Shown: in pieces, positions 1 to 6,900 of the stretch
Position numbering within the stretch: the stretch's first letter is position 1
Layout of the letters: each line of letters begins with the position of its first letter
From: Syntrophomonadaceae bacterium
GTDB taxonomy: Bacteria > Bacillota > Syntrophomonadia > Syntrophomonadales > Syntrophomonadaceae
Direction: 5' to 3'
Assembly (NCBI GenBank): GCA_030526885.1
Contig: JAUNBV010000087.1
Span: 1 to 7,982 of the forward strand
Length of the DNA: 7,982 nt
The notes under the pieces: generated by a model
Database searches by the model: none
Told to the model about the DNA's origin: nothing
Seen by the model: only the letters and a program-made list of their open reading frames with translations
Translations under genes and position numbers: made by a program

Positions 1-39
1 CACCGGGGCCACTATTACAAAATCTCCCTGTCTCCCCTG

Positions 40-201
40 TCACTGCCATATCCACGACAGTATCCACAGCACGGTACCGCAGCCGAGCAGGATCAAGCCC
101 AGCCACAGGTGGAAATTGATCCGGCCGGACGGCTCGGGCCCGCGGTCACTGCTCTCGCCGCTCTCCTCGCTCCGGCATAATATCAGCCCCAGTAACGCAT
201 T
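40..201 (-). CDS. -1-frame transmembrane extension of the SpoVM-like small ORF
   Basis: This 53-codon open stretch (stop TGA at 40-42) has no ATG, GTG or TTG start near its beginning, so it cannot easily be translated alone. It lies exactly in the -1 frame relative to the SpoVM-like peptide and is entered at codon AAT (201-199), directly after a T TTT TTA heptamer. It begins NALLGLILCR, continues with an acidic, Ser/Gly/Pro-rich linker (SEESGESSDRGPEPSGR), and ends in a hydrophobic segment of about 22 residues (starting HLWLGLILLG) closing with SWIWQ, a convincing single transmembrane helix. Joined to the first 16 codons upstream it gives a 69-aa protein. Seven T residues instead of six would put both parts in one frame. 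The coding-like composition is seen directly; whether the joined protein exists, by programmed slippage or because a T is missing from the sequence, is inference. Confidence 0.4.
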   Translation of the reverse strand, partial: NALLGLILCRSEESGESSDRGPEPSGRINFHLWLGLILLGCGTVLWILSWIWQ

Positions 202-248
202 AAAAAATTTCTGACCACACCCGGCAGGCGTATATATATTACGCGCAC
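183..248 (-). CDS. SpoVM-like amphipathic peptide (candidate), 21 aa in the zero frame
   Basis: A GTG start at 248-246 follows a strong GGAGGG at 255-260 with a 6-nt spacer, which is good initiation context for so short an ORF. The peptide starts MRVIYIRLP. Bacillus subtilis SpoVM (26 aa) starts MKFYTIKLP, and the Pro at position 9, needed there for correct localisation, is matched. SpoVM is an amphipathic helix that recognises the positive curvature of the forespore membrane and anchors the spore coat. In the zero frame the peptide ends in MRYWG and a TGA at 183-185. If translation moves to the -1 frame after codon 16 it continues NALLGL, closer to the RAMLGS of SpoVM. It lies 66 nt after the methyltransferase stop on the same strand. 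The resemblance is visible, but a 21-residue match can occur by chance, so orthology is tentative. Confidence 0.45.
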   Translation of the reverse strand: MRVIYIRLPGVVRNFLMRYWG

Positions 249-254
249 AAGAAT

Positions 255-260
255 CCCTCC
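255..260 (-). promoter_or_regulatory. Ribosome binding site of the SpoVM-like ORF
   Basis: The minus strand reads GGAGGG, then ATTCTT (6 nt), then GTG. This site decides the start of an ORF too short for ordinary gene finders and is the main reason for treating it as translated. The 249-314 interval also contains CATAAGAT on the minus strand, resembling a sporulation sigma-E -10 element, but no matching -35 is visible. Confidence 0.6.
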
Positions 261-314
261 ATTTCTTTGCCGACGGTTAATATATCTTATGCCGGCGCAA
301 GAAAGGAGTGACTT

Positions 315-1532
315 TTACTGCTCCGCCTTGCGATAAACCGCAAACAGCTGCAGCGCCACTTCATCAAAGGGGTTGGCGGTCAATTCCTCCGCCAGCTCGC
401 GATCCGGCGTCTCGTCAGCGATTTCCATAAACTCATCCCAGGTCATGAAGTCAAACGGCACCATCTCATGCTCCACCAGCCCGTAGCGGCCAAACATCTC
501 GCTTAAAGCCGCGGGCTCAAAGTGATGCATATGTAACATGGCCGGGAACATGGCCCCGTAAATGGTTTCGTGAATCCGCTGCTGGGCCTCGCCGTAACGG
601 GTGGGGGCGGTGATAAGCACTATTCCGCCGGGCTTCAGCACCCGGCTGAACTCGCGGATGATGTTTTCCGGGGAAAAGGTATGCTCCAGCACGTCCAGGC
701 AATTGATGGCATCAAAGAAATTGTCCTCCCAGGGCAGGGAGTCGATGCTGCCCTCATGAAAGTGTACTTCATTGGAGGTCCCGGCCAGCAGTTTTTCCGC
801 CGAGGGGAAATCGTATTCCACCGCCATCACCCCCAACTCGTCGTGCATCAGCCGGATGACTCCCGGAAACACATCCTTTTCACCCTTTTTCATCATGGCG
901 GAGAGAGCCTTGGCGCGTTCCAGCCGTGAGCGGCAGGCATCCACCGAATAGACATGGGCATACTGGCTCATCACCAAGGTGGCGAAACCGGCGCCGCAGC
1001 CGGCGTCCAAGATGCGCCCGCCCTGGATCTTGCTCATATAGGGATAAGCGAATTGTAGGAAAGAAGGCTCACCGCCGGAGGAAAAGTTTTGCAGGGCGAT
1101 GACCTCGTTCATGGTGAACAGGGCGTCCTGGTCCAGCTCATGGCCCAGCTCACTGCAGAACCAGTTGCGCAGCGCCACGTTTTCATCAAAGATGGCGCAG
1201 ATGCGGTCAACGTCGCCGCTGCCCAGCTTATCCGCCACCCGCGCCTGATTCTCCGCGCTCATGCGCTCCCATACGTATTTGAAGAAAAAGGGGAAACAGA
1301 TATTGTGGCTGACATTAAACAGTATGGCTTGCTGCCGGTCACGGTCGCGCAGGGCGGCGGTAGCCCGATAAAACCTGAGCAGAAAGGCAATGGACTCGTC
1401 ATCGTTCCGGCGAAACACCTCGGTGTAATCATCCACCAGGTTTCCGGTCCCGGGCAGTAAATGACGATAAAACTCCCTGGTCTCATCGCTCACGGCATCG
1501 AAATAGTAACTGAAAAACTGCTTCAAAATCAT
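315..1532 (-). CDS. Class I SAM-dependent methyltransferase with a long N-terminal extension
   Basis: The start was chosen at the ATG at 1532-1530, giving 405 aa. AAGGAG (1542-1547) stands 9 nt upstream of it, whereas the ATG 18 nt further out (1550) has only A/T-rich sequence before it. The C-terminal part is a Rossmann methyltransferase: motif I LDAGCGAG at about 175-182, an acidic strand end SVDAC at about 196-200, DVLEH at about 280-284, and LKPGG at about 299-303 before the strand IVLITAP. This is the Methyltransf_11/25-type layout and predicts SAM binding and transfer to a small molecule or sugar; the acceptor cannot be read from the sequence. The first roughly 170 residues are helical-looking and match no family I recognise. 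It is the fourth gene of the operon, 24 nt after the GH57 glucanotransferase, suggesting methylation of the glucan made by its neighbours. No signal peptide is visible. Confidence 0.88.
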   Translation of the reverse strand: MILKQFFSYYFDAVSDETREFYRHLLPGTGNLVDDYTEVFRRNDDESIAFLLRFYRATAALRDRDRQQAILFNVSHNICFPFFFKYVWERMSAENQARVADKLGSGDVDRICAIFDENVALRNWFCSELGHELDQDALFTMNEVIALQNFSSGGEPSFLQFAYPYMSKIQGGRILDAGCGAGFATLVMSQYAHVYSVDACRSRLERAKALSAMMKKGEKDVFPGVIRLMHDELGVMAVEYDFPSAEKLLAGTSNEVHFHEGSIDSLPWEDNFFDAINCLDVLEHTFSPENIIREFSRVLKPGGIVLITAPTRYGEAQQRIHETIYGAMFPAMLHMHHFEPAALSEMFGRYGLVEHEMVPFDFMTWDEFMEIADETPDRELAEELTANPFDEVALQLFAVYRKAEQ

Positions 1533-1541
1533 GTTGTGCGT

Positions 1542-1547
1542 CTCCTT
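1542..1547 (-). promoter_or_regulatory. Ribosome binding site deciding the methyltransferase start
   Basis: The minus strand reads AAGGAG, then 9 nt, then ATG at 1532-1530. If the upstream ATG at 1550 were used, this site would lie inside codons 2-3 and the true start would lack any Shine-Dalgarno sequence, so the internal ATG is preferred. Confidence 0.55.
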
Positions 1548-1556
1548 CATAAATTA

Positions 1557-4010
1557 TTATTTTATCAACGGCAGCCGCACGCCGTAGCGTTCAGCCTCCG
1601 GTTTGACGTCCAGCTGCCAGCTCTGGCTCACGGTAAACTCCGCCTTGCCATCCACAAACCGCACTACCGGGCGCAGCATCATGCCGGAGCTGTTATAGCT
1701 CAAGCGGCTTTGCTCCGGAAATACCATATTGATATAGTAATGCCTTACCGCTGGCTCCACCCCCAAGTTGATGATGTCGCCGCCCCCCATTTTAAAGCGC
1801 ACCCGGTTATAAAAGCGCGCACCGTTGCCGCTGTCGGTGCGGTACAGGTAGTCCACCCGGCCTTTCCAATCGACTTCTTCGGTATGCCGGGCCGCTTCGT
1901 CGCCCGAATGCGGCAGCAGGCTTACCCGTATGCGCTCATTGCCCGCCGGGAAGCCCAGCCAGGATTCCGGCGCGAAATGCACTTCATCGGAGGGAGTGGC
2001 GGTACATACTATCTGCGGGCACAGGGTGAGATTAGTCCCCTCCGGCTGGCGCTCGCACCGCGCGGCAAAATGCACCGTCATTTTATCCTGCTCGATAGTA
2101 AAGGTCTTCTCCAGCCGCACCCGGCCAAAGTTGCCCCCGTCGGCGCTATGGCTCATGCGCACTATGATTGTCTCGTCGGTCTCGGTCAATTCATCCAGCT
2201 CATACAAGCCGCGGCCAAAATCATTCACATAATGAAAGCTGTTGGCCGCCGGGCCGGCGATGACATCGCAGCGCATACTGTTACGGCACAGTTCCCGGCG
2301 TCCGCCCTCCGGATAAGCCTCAAAGCGCAGGCTGCTGTCGGTCTCGCTTAACACCAGGGCGCTGGAATAGCGCAGGATATCATTGTAGGAACGCACCGCG
2401 CAAATCTCCTTTTCCAGCGCCGCCAGCTGCAGCTTGCCGTTTTCGCCATATTCGCGGTCTACCACATGCATATAATTCACGCAGCCGCCCTCGCGGTCCA
2501 GTGACAGGGTCAGGCGCGGCTTCTCCACCCAGACCTCTTCCAGCCCGTCCATATCCCAGTCCTGCAGTAGCGGCGATGGCAGTAGCGTAAGTTCGGACCG
2601 TTCATACAGTTTTTTAAGCAACCGGTCCGCCAATTCCAGATAGGCCAGCCCGTTAACATCATAATAGGGCGATGAACCGTAGGAGGGATGGCGGCTGGCC
2701 CATTTGGGGTCCTCTTGGTACACCAGATGGCGCACCCGATTGATAGCCTTATACGCTTGCTGTAAAGCCGCATCCTCTTGCTTAAGCAAGGTTTCTACCA
2801 GGCGGTAGCGCTCCTCGCTCTCCAGCCACACGCGCAAGGTAATCTCCCGCAGTTCCGGCGGCAACGCCTGGGCCGCGCGCTTAATGACGCCTTCCTCCAG
2901 CCCCTGCTGCAAGGCCTCGGTCCGGCGCAACCGTGCCACTACCCGCCGCAGGCGCTCATCGCCGAAGCAGATTCCGCGAATGCCGCGTTTGGCGGTCCAG
3001 TTTTCCCATTCGGGATAGGAATGGCTGCTGCCCACCGGATAGCTGTCATAATAGCCCTGCCGCTCGACATAATCGCGCAGGCCCGTGAAATCCACCTCCG
3101 GATCGGCTTGAACCTGCCGGAAAAATTCCATCATCCACTGGTGATCGCCTTCGGGGTCCTTGCTCCACTGGCCGAATTTCTCCGCGTCCTCAAAAATCAC
3201 CACCACGGGCTCCATGGGCCGGCCCATTTTGTTGCTCAGCTCCCAGGCCTGGGCGATGGCGTCTTTTAAATAGAAGAGATAATGTGACGGCTTAATCTTC
3301 ACCCGGTCCTCGCCGGTGAAGGCCTGGCGTTTGAGCAGTTGATAGCGATGCTGGCTGTGTACCGGCACGGAGATGAAGCTCTCTCCCGCCAATTCATCGC
3401 GCAGCGGGAAATACAGCAATTGCTCCGGCAGATGGGAAAACACCGTTTTCGCCACCGGGTCCTTAAAGCCAAAGTGTTTCATGCAATAATCCTCGCTGCC
3501 GCCGGGATAGGTGAAGTGGGAACCGTAAAAACTCTCCGCGTCCAGATAGAATATGGCCTTGGCATCCATCAGCCGCGCGGCCCGGCTCAGGTGATACAGC
3601 ATATACTCCCCGCATTCCCGTTCCACGATATGAACGCCCTGCCACTCCGCCGCTTTTACCCCCAGCACCTCGCGGCAAATCGCGTCATACTCCTGCATCT
3701 GATACAACACGTCATCGCGGCGGGAACTGAGCTGGATAAAAGGCTCATCGGCCAGGCCGCCTAAAATACCGACTTTGCCGCCGGCAATAAGTTTTCTAAG
3801 CTGCGGCGCAAAGTCCCCCTTCTCCGAACGCATCCAATAAAGAAAGGGTCCGGAATAATGCAGATTAACAAAAAAACCGGGCAACTGAGCCGCTTCGTTC
3901 AGCAGGCGCAGCCACGGTTCATAGGAATGGCGCATCGCTTCCTCGCGCGTGCGGTAAAGCTGAAAATGGGGCTGATGAAAATGTGGACAGAAGGCGATAT
4001 GACCCTTCAT
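1557..4010 (-). CDS. GH57 4-alpha-glucanotransferase / alpha-amylase type enzyme (DUF1925-DUF1926 architecture)
   Basis: The start is the ATG at 4010-4008 behind GGAGG (4017-4021) with a 6-nt spacer, giving 817 aa; an ATG 18 nt upstream has no such site. The N-terminal GH57 (beta/alpha)7 barrel shows the opening HFHQP (about 10-14). The nucleophile region GVHIVER has Glu130, aligned with the GVWLTER Glu of Thermococcus litoralis 4-alpha-glucanotransferase. The segment IFEDAEKFG has Asp275, aligned with the acid/base Asp of that enzyme's DDGEKFG. The motif YPVGSSHSYPEW follows at about 324-335. The middle (about 340-470) fits the helical DUF1925 region and the remainder the beta-rich DUF1926 domain. 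Length is somewhat above the roughly 650-700 aa typical of the family. It probably trims or transfers alpha-1,4-glucan segments in the cytoplasm, as no signal peptide is visible. Hydrolysis versus transfer cannot be decided. Both catalytic residues are present. Confidence 0.9.
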   Translation of the reverse strand: MKGHIAFCPHFHQPHFQLYRTREEAMRHSYEPWLRLLNEAAQLPGFFVNLHYSGPFLYWMRSEKGDFAPQLRKLIAGGKVGILGGLADEPFIQLSSRRDDVLYQMQEYDAICREVLGVKAAEWQGVHIVERECGEYMLYHLSRAARLMDAKAIFYLDAESFYGSHFTYPGGSEDYCMKHFGFKDPVAKTVFSHLPEQLLYFPLRDELAGESFISVPVHSQHRYQLLKRQAFTGEDRVKIKPSHYLFYLKDAIAQAWELSNKMGRPMEPVVVIFEDAEKFGQWSKDPEGDHQWMMEFFRQVQADPEVDFTGLRDYVERQGYYDSYPVGSSHSYPEWENWTAKRGIRGICFGDERLRRVVARLRRTEALQQGLEEGVIKRAAQALPPELREITLRVWLESEERYRLVETLLKQEDAALQQAYKAINRVRHLVYQEDPKWASRHPSYGSSPYYDVNGLAYLELADRLLKKLYERSELTLLPSPLLQDWDMDGLEEVWVEKPRLTLSLDREGGCVNYMHVVDREYGENGKLQLAALEKEICAVRSYNDILRYSSALVLSETDSSLRFEAYPEGGRRELCRNSMRCDVIAGPAANSFHYVNDFGRGLYELDELTETDETIIVRMSHSADGGNFGRVRLEKTFTIEQDKMTVHFAARCERQPEGTNLTLCPQIVCTATPSDEVHFAPESWLGFPAGNERIRVSLLPHSGDEAARHTEEVDWKGRVDYLYRTDSGNGARFYNRVRFKMGGGDIINLGVEPAVRHYYINMVFPEQSRLSYNSSGMMLRPVVRFVDGKAEFTVSQSWQLDVKPEAERYGVRLPLIK

Positions 4011-4016
4011 TAGTAA

Positions 4017-4021
4017 CCTCC
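4017..4021 (-). promoter_or_regulatory. Ribosome binding site deciding the GH57 glucanotransferase start
   Basis: The minus strand reads GGAGG, then TTACTA (6 nt), then ATG at 4010-4008, the best-placed Shine-Dalgarno site in the operon. It sits inside the six extra codons that the upstream ATG (4028) would add, so that longer start is unlikely. Confidence 0.75.
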
Positions 4022-4037
4022 GTAGCAAATATTGACT

Positions 4038-5603
4038 CTATAAATCATCCAGCAGGTCGTCCTCCAGCTGGATGCGGTTCAACCATTGCAGGAAACTTTC
4101 CGTATAATTCCCGCTCTTAAACACGCTCACCAGGCGCGTAAATTTGGAATAATGCTCAAAGAAACGCTTTAACGCATAGTCGCGGGTGAGGTTATTGCTC
4201 ACCATGAACAGCCAATCGCTGGATTCGAGCAGGATAAGCTCCCGCAGGATCTGCCGGTAAGTCTGTCGCCGCATCTCGGGAGCGGAGGGCCATATTTCCA
4301 GGGCTTCAAACTCGCGGTTGGCACGGCGGATGATGTCCCACATCCAGTTGGTTTCCGGATTTTCCCATACATAATGCTTGCCGCCCATACCCCAGGAGGA
4401 TTCAAACACCTGGGCCTCGGGCAGCTCATCGGGAATCTGCGACGGCAGGGTAAAATCCAGTTCCGGCTCCGCTATAAAGCCGCGCATTACCGTATCCAGC
4501 CAGTCGATGCCTTCCCACCACCAATGCCCGAACAACTCGGTATCATAGCACCCCACGATCAGCGGCTCCGGATAACCCATCGCTTCCGCTTCATGCCCGG
4601 TGGACATGATACTGCGGATAAAATCCTGGGCATGGTATTGGGTGAGCTGCTGCGCCTGCTCCGGATTATAGCATTTCTTGGTATCCAGCGAATTGAAGCG
4701 GTCCGTGACCTGCCAGTATTTATAGCCGGAACGGTGAGACTGGCGGTGAAACTCGCGATAGCGCGGATCGCCGGGATAACCGGAATCGGCCGACCATACC
4801 TGCTGGCTGACCATGGCATTGCGGCCCAGCACCATGATGTCCTTATTCTTCACCTTATAAGGGCAGTAAGTGCTCAATCCGGTCTGCACGAACGGCTCCG
4901 CTTCCACCAGCAGGGGCTCGTCGCCGCCACCGCTGAAAACACTGCAGGGATGACCGCCCTCCAGCGCATGGCTATCCACAAAGAAATACTTGAAGCCGTA
5001 GCGGATGAGCAGATCCTCCACCCCTTGAAAATAACCGCACTCCGGCAGCCAAAAACCGCGCGGCGCGGCGTTAAAGTGCTTTTCGTAGGTTTTCTGCGCC
5101 CAGTAAATCTGATACTTCAAGCTGTTGCGGTCCAGCAGGGGCAGATAGGCATGGCTGGCCGCGGTGGTAATGATCTCAAACTGCCCCGCTTCCTGCAACC
5201 GCCTGGCCGCCTCGATGATATTCCCGTCCAGCTCCACCAAGTAGTCCCGGCGGATGTCCTGATAAAAGCGATAATAATAATTCGCCAGCTGAGCCATCTC
5301 ATGGTCCGACTGCGACACATACCAGCGCTCGTCCTCCAGCGCCAGGCGCTCCTTCTCATGCAGGTATTCCACAAATTGGCGGTGAATATACTGGGAACGT
5401 ATCTGTTCCAGCAGTGGGGGGCTGAAGCTGATGGTGACGGGAGCCGACAGACCCTCCTCCTGTAAACGGTTCCAGTTGCGCAACAGCGGGATATACGTCT
5501 CGGCCATGGCCTCAAACAGCCACACTTCGCCAAAAGGCCAGCGCCCCTGCCGCTTGACATAGGGTATGTGACTGTGTAAAACCAATAACAGCTTCGATGC
5601 CAT
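4038..5603 (-). CDS. GH57 1,4-alpha-glucan branching enzyme (DUF1957)
   Basis: This 521-aa protein has the size and landmarks of GH57 glycogen branching enzymes (Thermococcus kodakarensis TK1436, Thermus, mycobacterial Rv3031). It opens LVLHSHIPYVKRQGRWPFGE, the typical DUF1957 start with His10 and His12. WLPECGY carries the nucleophile Glu188, and YDTELFGHWWWEG carries the acid/base Asp354. Aromatic active-site residues are kept: Trp270 (QVWSADSGYPGD), Trp404 (ESSWG) and Trp413 (YVWENPETNW). The C-terminal helical domain (about 410-521) is present. The enzyme cuts alpha-1,4 chains and makes alpha-1,6 branches in the cytoplasm. The ATG at 5603 has a weak GGGAAGGG at 5613-5620, 9 nt away. It begins 23 nt after the glycosyltransferase stop and ends 27 nt before the next GH57, so co-transcription is likely. 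The family assignment is secure; activity is inferred from intact catalytic residues. Confidence 0.94.
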   Translation of the reverse strand: MASKLLLVLHSHIPYVKRQGRWPFGEVWLFEAMAETYIPLLRNWNRLQEEGLSAPVTISFSPPLLEQIRSQYIHRQFVEYLHEKERLALEDERWYVSQSDHEMAQLANYYYRFYQDIRRDYLVELDGNIIEAARRLQEAGQFEIITTAASHAYLPLLDRNSLKYQIYWAQKTYEKHFNAAPRGFWLPECGYFQGVEDLLIRYGFKYFFVDSHALEGGHPCSVFSGGGDEPLLVEAEPFVQTGLSTYCPYKVKNKDIMVLGRNAMVSQQVWSADSGYPGDPRYREFHRQSHRSGYKYWQVTDRFNSLDTKKCYNPEQAQQLTQYHAQDFIRSIMSTGHEAEAMGYPEPLIVGCYDTELFGHWWWEGIDWLDTVMRGFIAEPELDFTLPSQIPDELPEAQVFESSWGMGGKHYVWENPETNWMWDIIRRANREFEALEIWPSAPEMRRQTYRQILRELILLESSDWLFMVSNNLTRDYALKRFFEHYSKFTRLVSVFKSGNYTESFLQWLNRIQLEDDLLDDL

Positions 5604-5626
5604 GCGCTCTTACCCTTCCCTATAAA

Positions 5627-6820
5627 TCAAAACCGGCCCGGCGGGAGGCCGCGGCTCTGGAAACGGGCTATGGCTTCCTCGTACACCTCGATGGTGCGGG
5701 CCGCGATGAGGTTCCAATCATACGTTTCCATCAGCTCCCGGGCGGCGTTTTCCGCCATGCGGCGGCTTAGTTCCTTATCCTTCAGCACCCTGATAATCTC
5801 CTCAGCCAATACCTTTTCATCGCCCGGCTTTACCTTCAGGCCGTTTTCCTTATGTCTTACGATCTCGGCCAGGCCACCGGTATCGCCCACGATGACCGGC
5901 GTTTTCGTGGCCATCGCCTCCAGCGCCACAATGCCGAAAGGCTCGTACAGGCTGGGGAATACCGCTACCGAAGCCTGCTGATACAGGTAATTGCGATGAT
6001 GCGGTTTCAGAAAGCCGGTAAAAACTACCCGGTCTTTGATGCCCAGCTTGGCGATGAGGGTCTCCAGTATCTCCTGCTGCGGTCCCCGGCCGCCGATATA
6101 CAGGCGCGCGTTCGGCACCGCCGCAATCACCTCCGGCATGGCCTGGATGAGCTGGTACACGCCCTTTTCCGGCACCAGCCGCCCGATAAAAAATATCACC
6201 GTCTCATTGCGGTCGATCTGAATGCGCACGCTGTCCGGCAGTTCGGTATACTGTTCCGGCACCACCCCGTTGGGGATAACCCTTATCTCCTGCTGCGGCA
6301 TACCGAACAGGCAGGATATCTGCTGGGCCATATATTCACTGCAACAGATCACCCGCTCCGCATGTAACGCCAGGTTTTTTTCAATCTCATTGATTTCGCG
6401 CTGCACGCGATTATGCAGGCCCAGATTGCGCCCGTGCTCGGTGGCGTGGATAGTGCTCACCAGAGGTATCTCATAGGCCTTGGCCAAGGCTCGTCCCGCA
6501 TAGGCCACCAGCCAGTCGTGAGCGTGGATAACGTTAAAGCCCCCTGTCTCCGCGCTCAGCCGTACCGCCTCGCGGATGGCTTCACTGTTGAAGCTGAAAG
6601 TCCAGGCCCGGAAATCCTCGTCCTCGGAACTGGGACGCCCCACCCGGCGGATGTGCACCCCGCGATCCAGCTCATAATCGGGCACATCGATAACGCGGGG
6701 GGTAATTATATGTACACTTACCCCCCGCCGGGCCAGAAAATAGCTCAAATCGTAAACATGCTGGCCCAGCCCCCCCACCATATGCGGCGGGTACTCCCAG
6801 CTGAGGATCAGGATTTTCAC
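5627..6820 (-). CDS. GT4 glycosyltransferase, glycogen/alpha-glucan synthase type
   Basis: This 397-aa GT-B enzyme starts at GTG (6820-6818) behind AGAGGAG (6827-6833) with a 6-nt spacer. The N-terminal half has WEYPPHMVGGLGQH (8-21; the Gly-rich acceptor loop, GlgA-like), NVIHAHDWL (96-103) and STIHATEHGR (122-131). The C-terminal nucleotide-sugar half has GRLVPEKG (213-220; Arg214 and Lys219 for phosphate binding) and YEPFGIVALE, with Glu293 and Glu301 forming the EX7E motif of retaining GT4 enzymes. It most resembles the archaeal/clostridial GlgA-like and mycobacterial Rv3032 type (about 400 aa) rather than the longer classical GT5 GlgA (about 480 aa). It probably extends alpha-1,4-glucan from ADP- or UDP-glucose; the donor cannot be told from sequence. 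It is the first gene of the operon and reads from the divergent promoter region. No signal peptide or membrane segment is visible. Confidence 0.92.
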   Translation of the reverse strand: MKILILSWEYPPHMVGGLGQHVYDLSYFLARRGVSVHIITPRVIDVPDYELDRGVHIRRVGRPSSEDEDFRAWTFSFNSEAIREAVRLSAETGGFNVIHAHDWLVAYAGRALAKAYEIPLVSTIHATEHGRNLGLHNRVQREINEIEKNLALHAERVICCSEYMAQQISCLFGMPQQEIRVIPNGVVPEQYTELPDSVRIQIDRNETVIFFIGRLVPEKGVYQLIQAMPEVIAAVPNARLYIGGRGPQQEILETLIAKLGIKDRVVFTGFLKPHHRNYLYQQASVAVFPSLYEPFGIVALEAMATKTPVIVGDTGGLAEIVRHKENGLKVKPGDEKVLAEEIIRVLKDKELSRRMAENAARELMETYDWNLIAARTIEVYEEAIARFQSRGLPPGRF

Positions 6821-6826
6821 TAAAAA

Positions 6827-6833
6827 CTCCTCT
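6827..6833 (-). promoter_or_regulatory. Ribosome binding site of the GT4 gene (GTG start)
   Basis: The minus strand reads AGAGGAG, then TTTTTA (6 nt), then GTG at 6820-6818. It supports the GTG as the true start, and the following MKILILSWEYPP is the normal N-terminus of this family. Confidence 0.7.
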
Positions 6834-6869
6834 TATCAATCGATTTTTAACCCGGTAAAATAACATCCC

Positions 6870-6884
6870 TAAATAATATCAGAA
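6870..6884. repeat. 15-bp direct repeat, copy 1
   Basis: TAAATAATATCAGAA is repeated perfectly 27 bp downstream (copy 2 at 6897-6911). Read on the minus strand this copy is TTCTGATATTATTTA and contains the proposed extended -10 (TGATATTAT) of the operon promoter. It may be an operator half or a duplicated promoter element. Confidence 0.75.
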
Positions 6885-6900
6885 TTTATAACCATGTAAA
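6873..6900 (-). promoter_or_regulatory. Sigma-A-type promoter of the GT4-GH57-GH57-methyltransferase operon
   Basis: On the minus strand there is a -35 TTTACA (6895-6900), a 16-nt spacer, and a -10 TATTAT (6873-6878) preceded by TGA, giving an extended -10. Each hexamer differs from consensus at one position. The start of transcription would fall near 6866, leaving a leader of about 45 nt with the GAGGAG site. The second repeat carries the same TGATATTAT (6900-6905 for its TATTAT), with a poorer -35 further upstream, so a tandem weaker promoter is possible. Confidence 0.6.

Noticed and set aside
1..12. Start of a further minus-strand gene (GTG at 12-10)
   Set aside because: AGGGAG at 24-29 stands 11 nt upstream, a plausible but long spacing, and only four codons are inside the window, so no gene can be supported.
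249..314. Terminator between the methyltransferase and the SpoVM-like ORF
   Set aside because: Inverted GC-rich pieces (TTGCGCCGGC and CCGTCGGCAA on the minus strand) do not pair continuously and no T-run follows, so no rho-independent terminator can be called. The SpoVM-like ORF may be read through from the operon.
1461..2351. 296-codon open frame on the plus strand
   Set aside because: It is antisense to the C-terminal part of the GH57 glucanotransferase and the start of the methyltransferase. The translation is compositionally odd and matches nothing.
4374..5465. 363-codon open frame on the plus strand
   Set aside because: It is antisense to the branching enzyme, whose motifs are unambiguous. 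GC-rich codon use leaves the opposite frame open. It has no recognisable domain and no ribosome binding site context.
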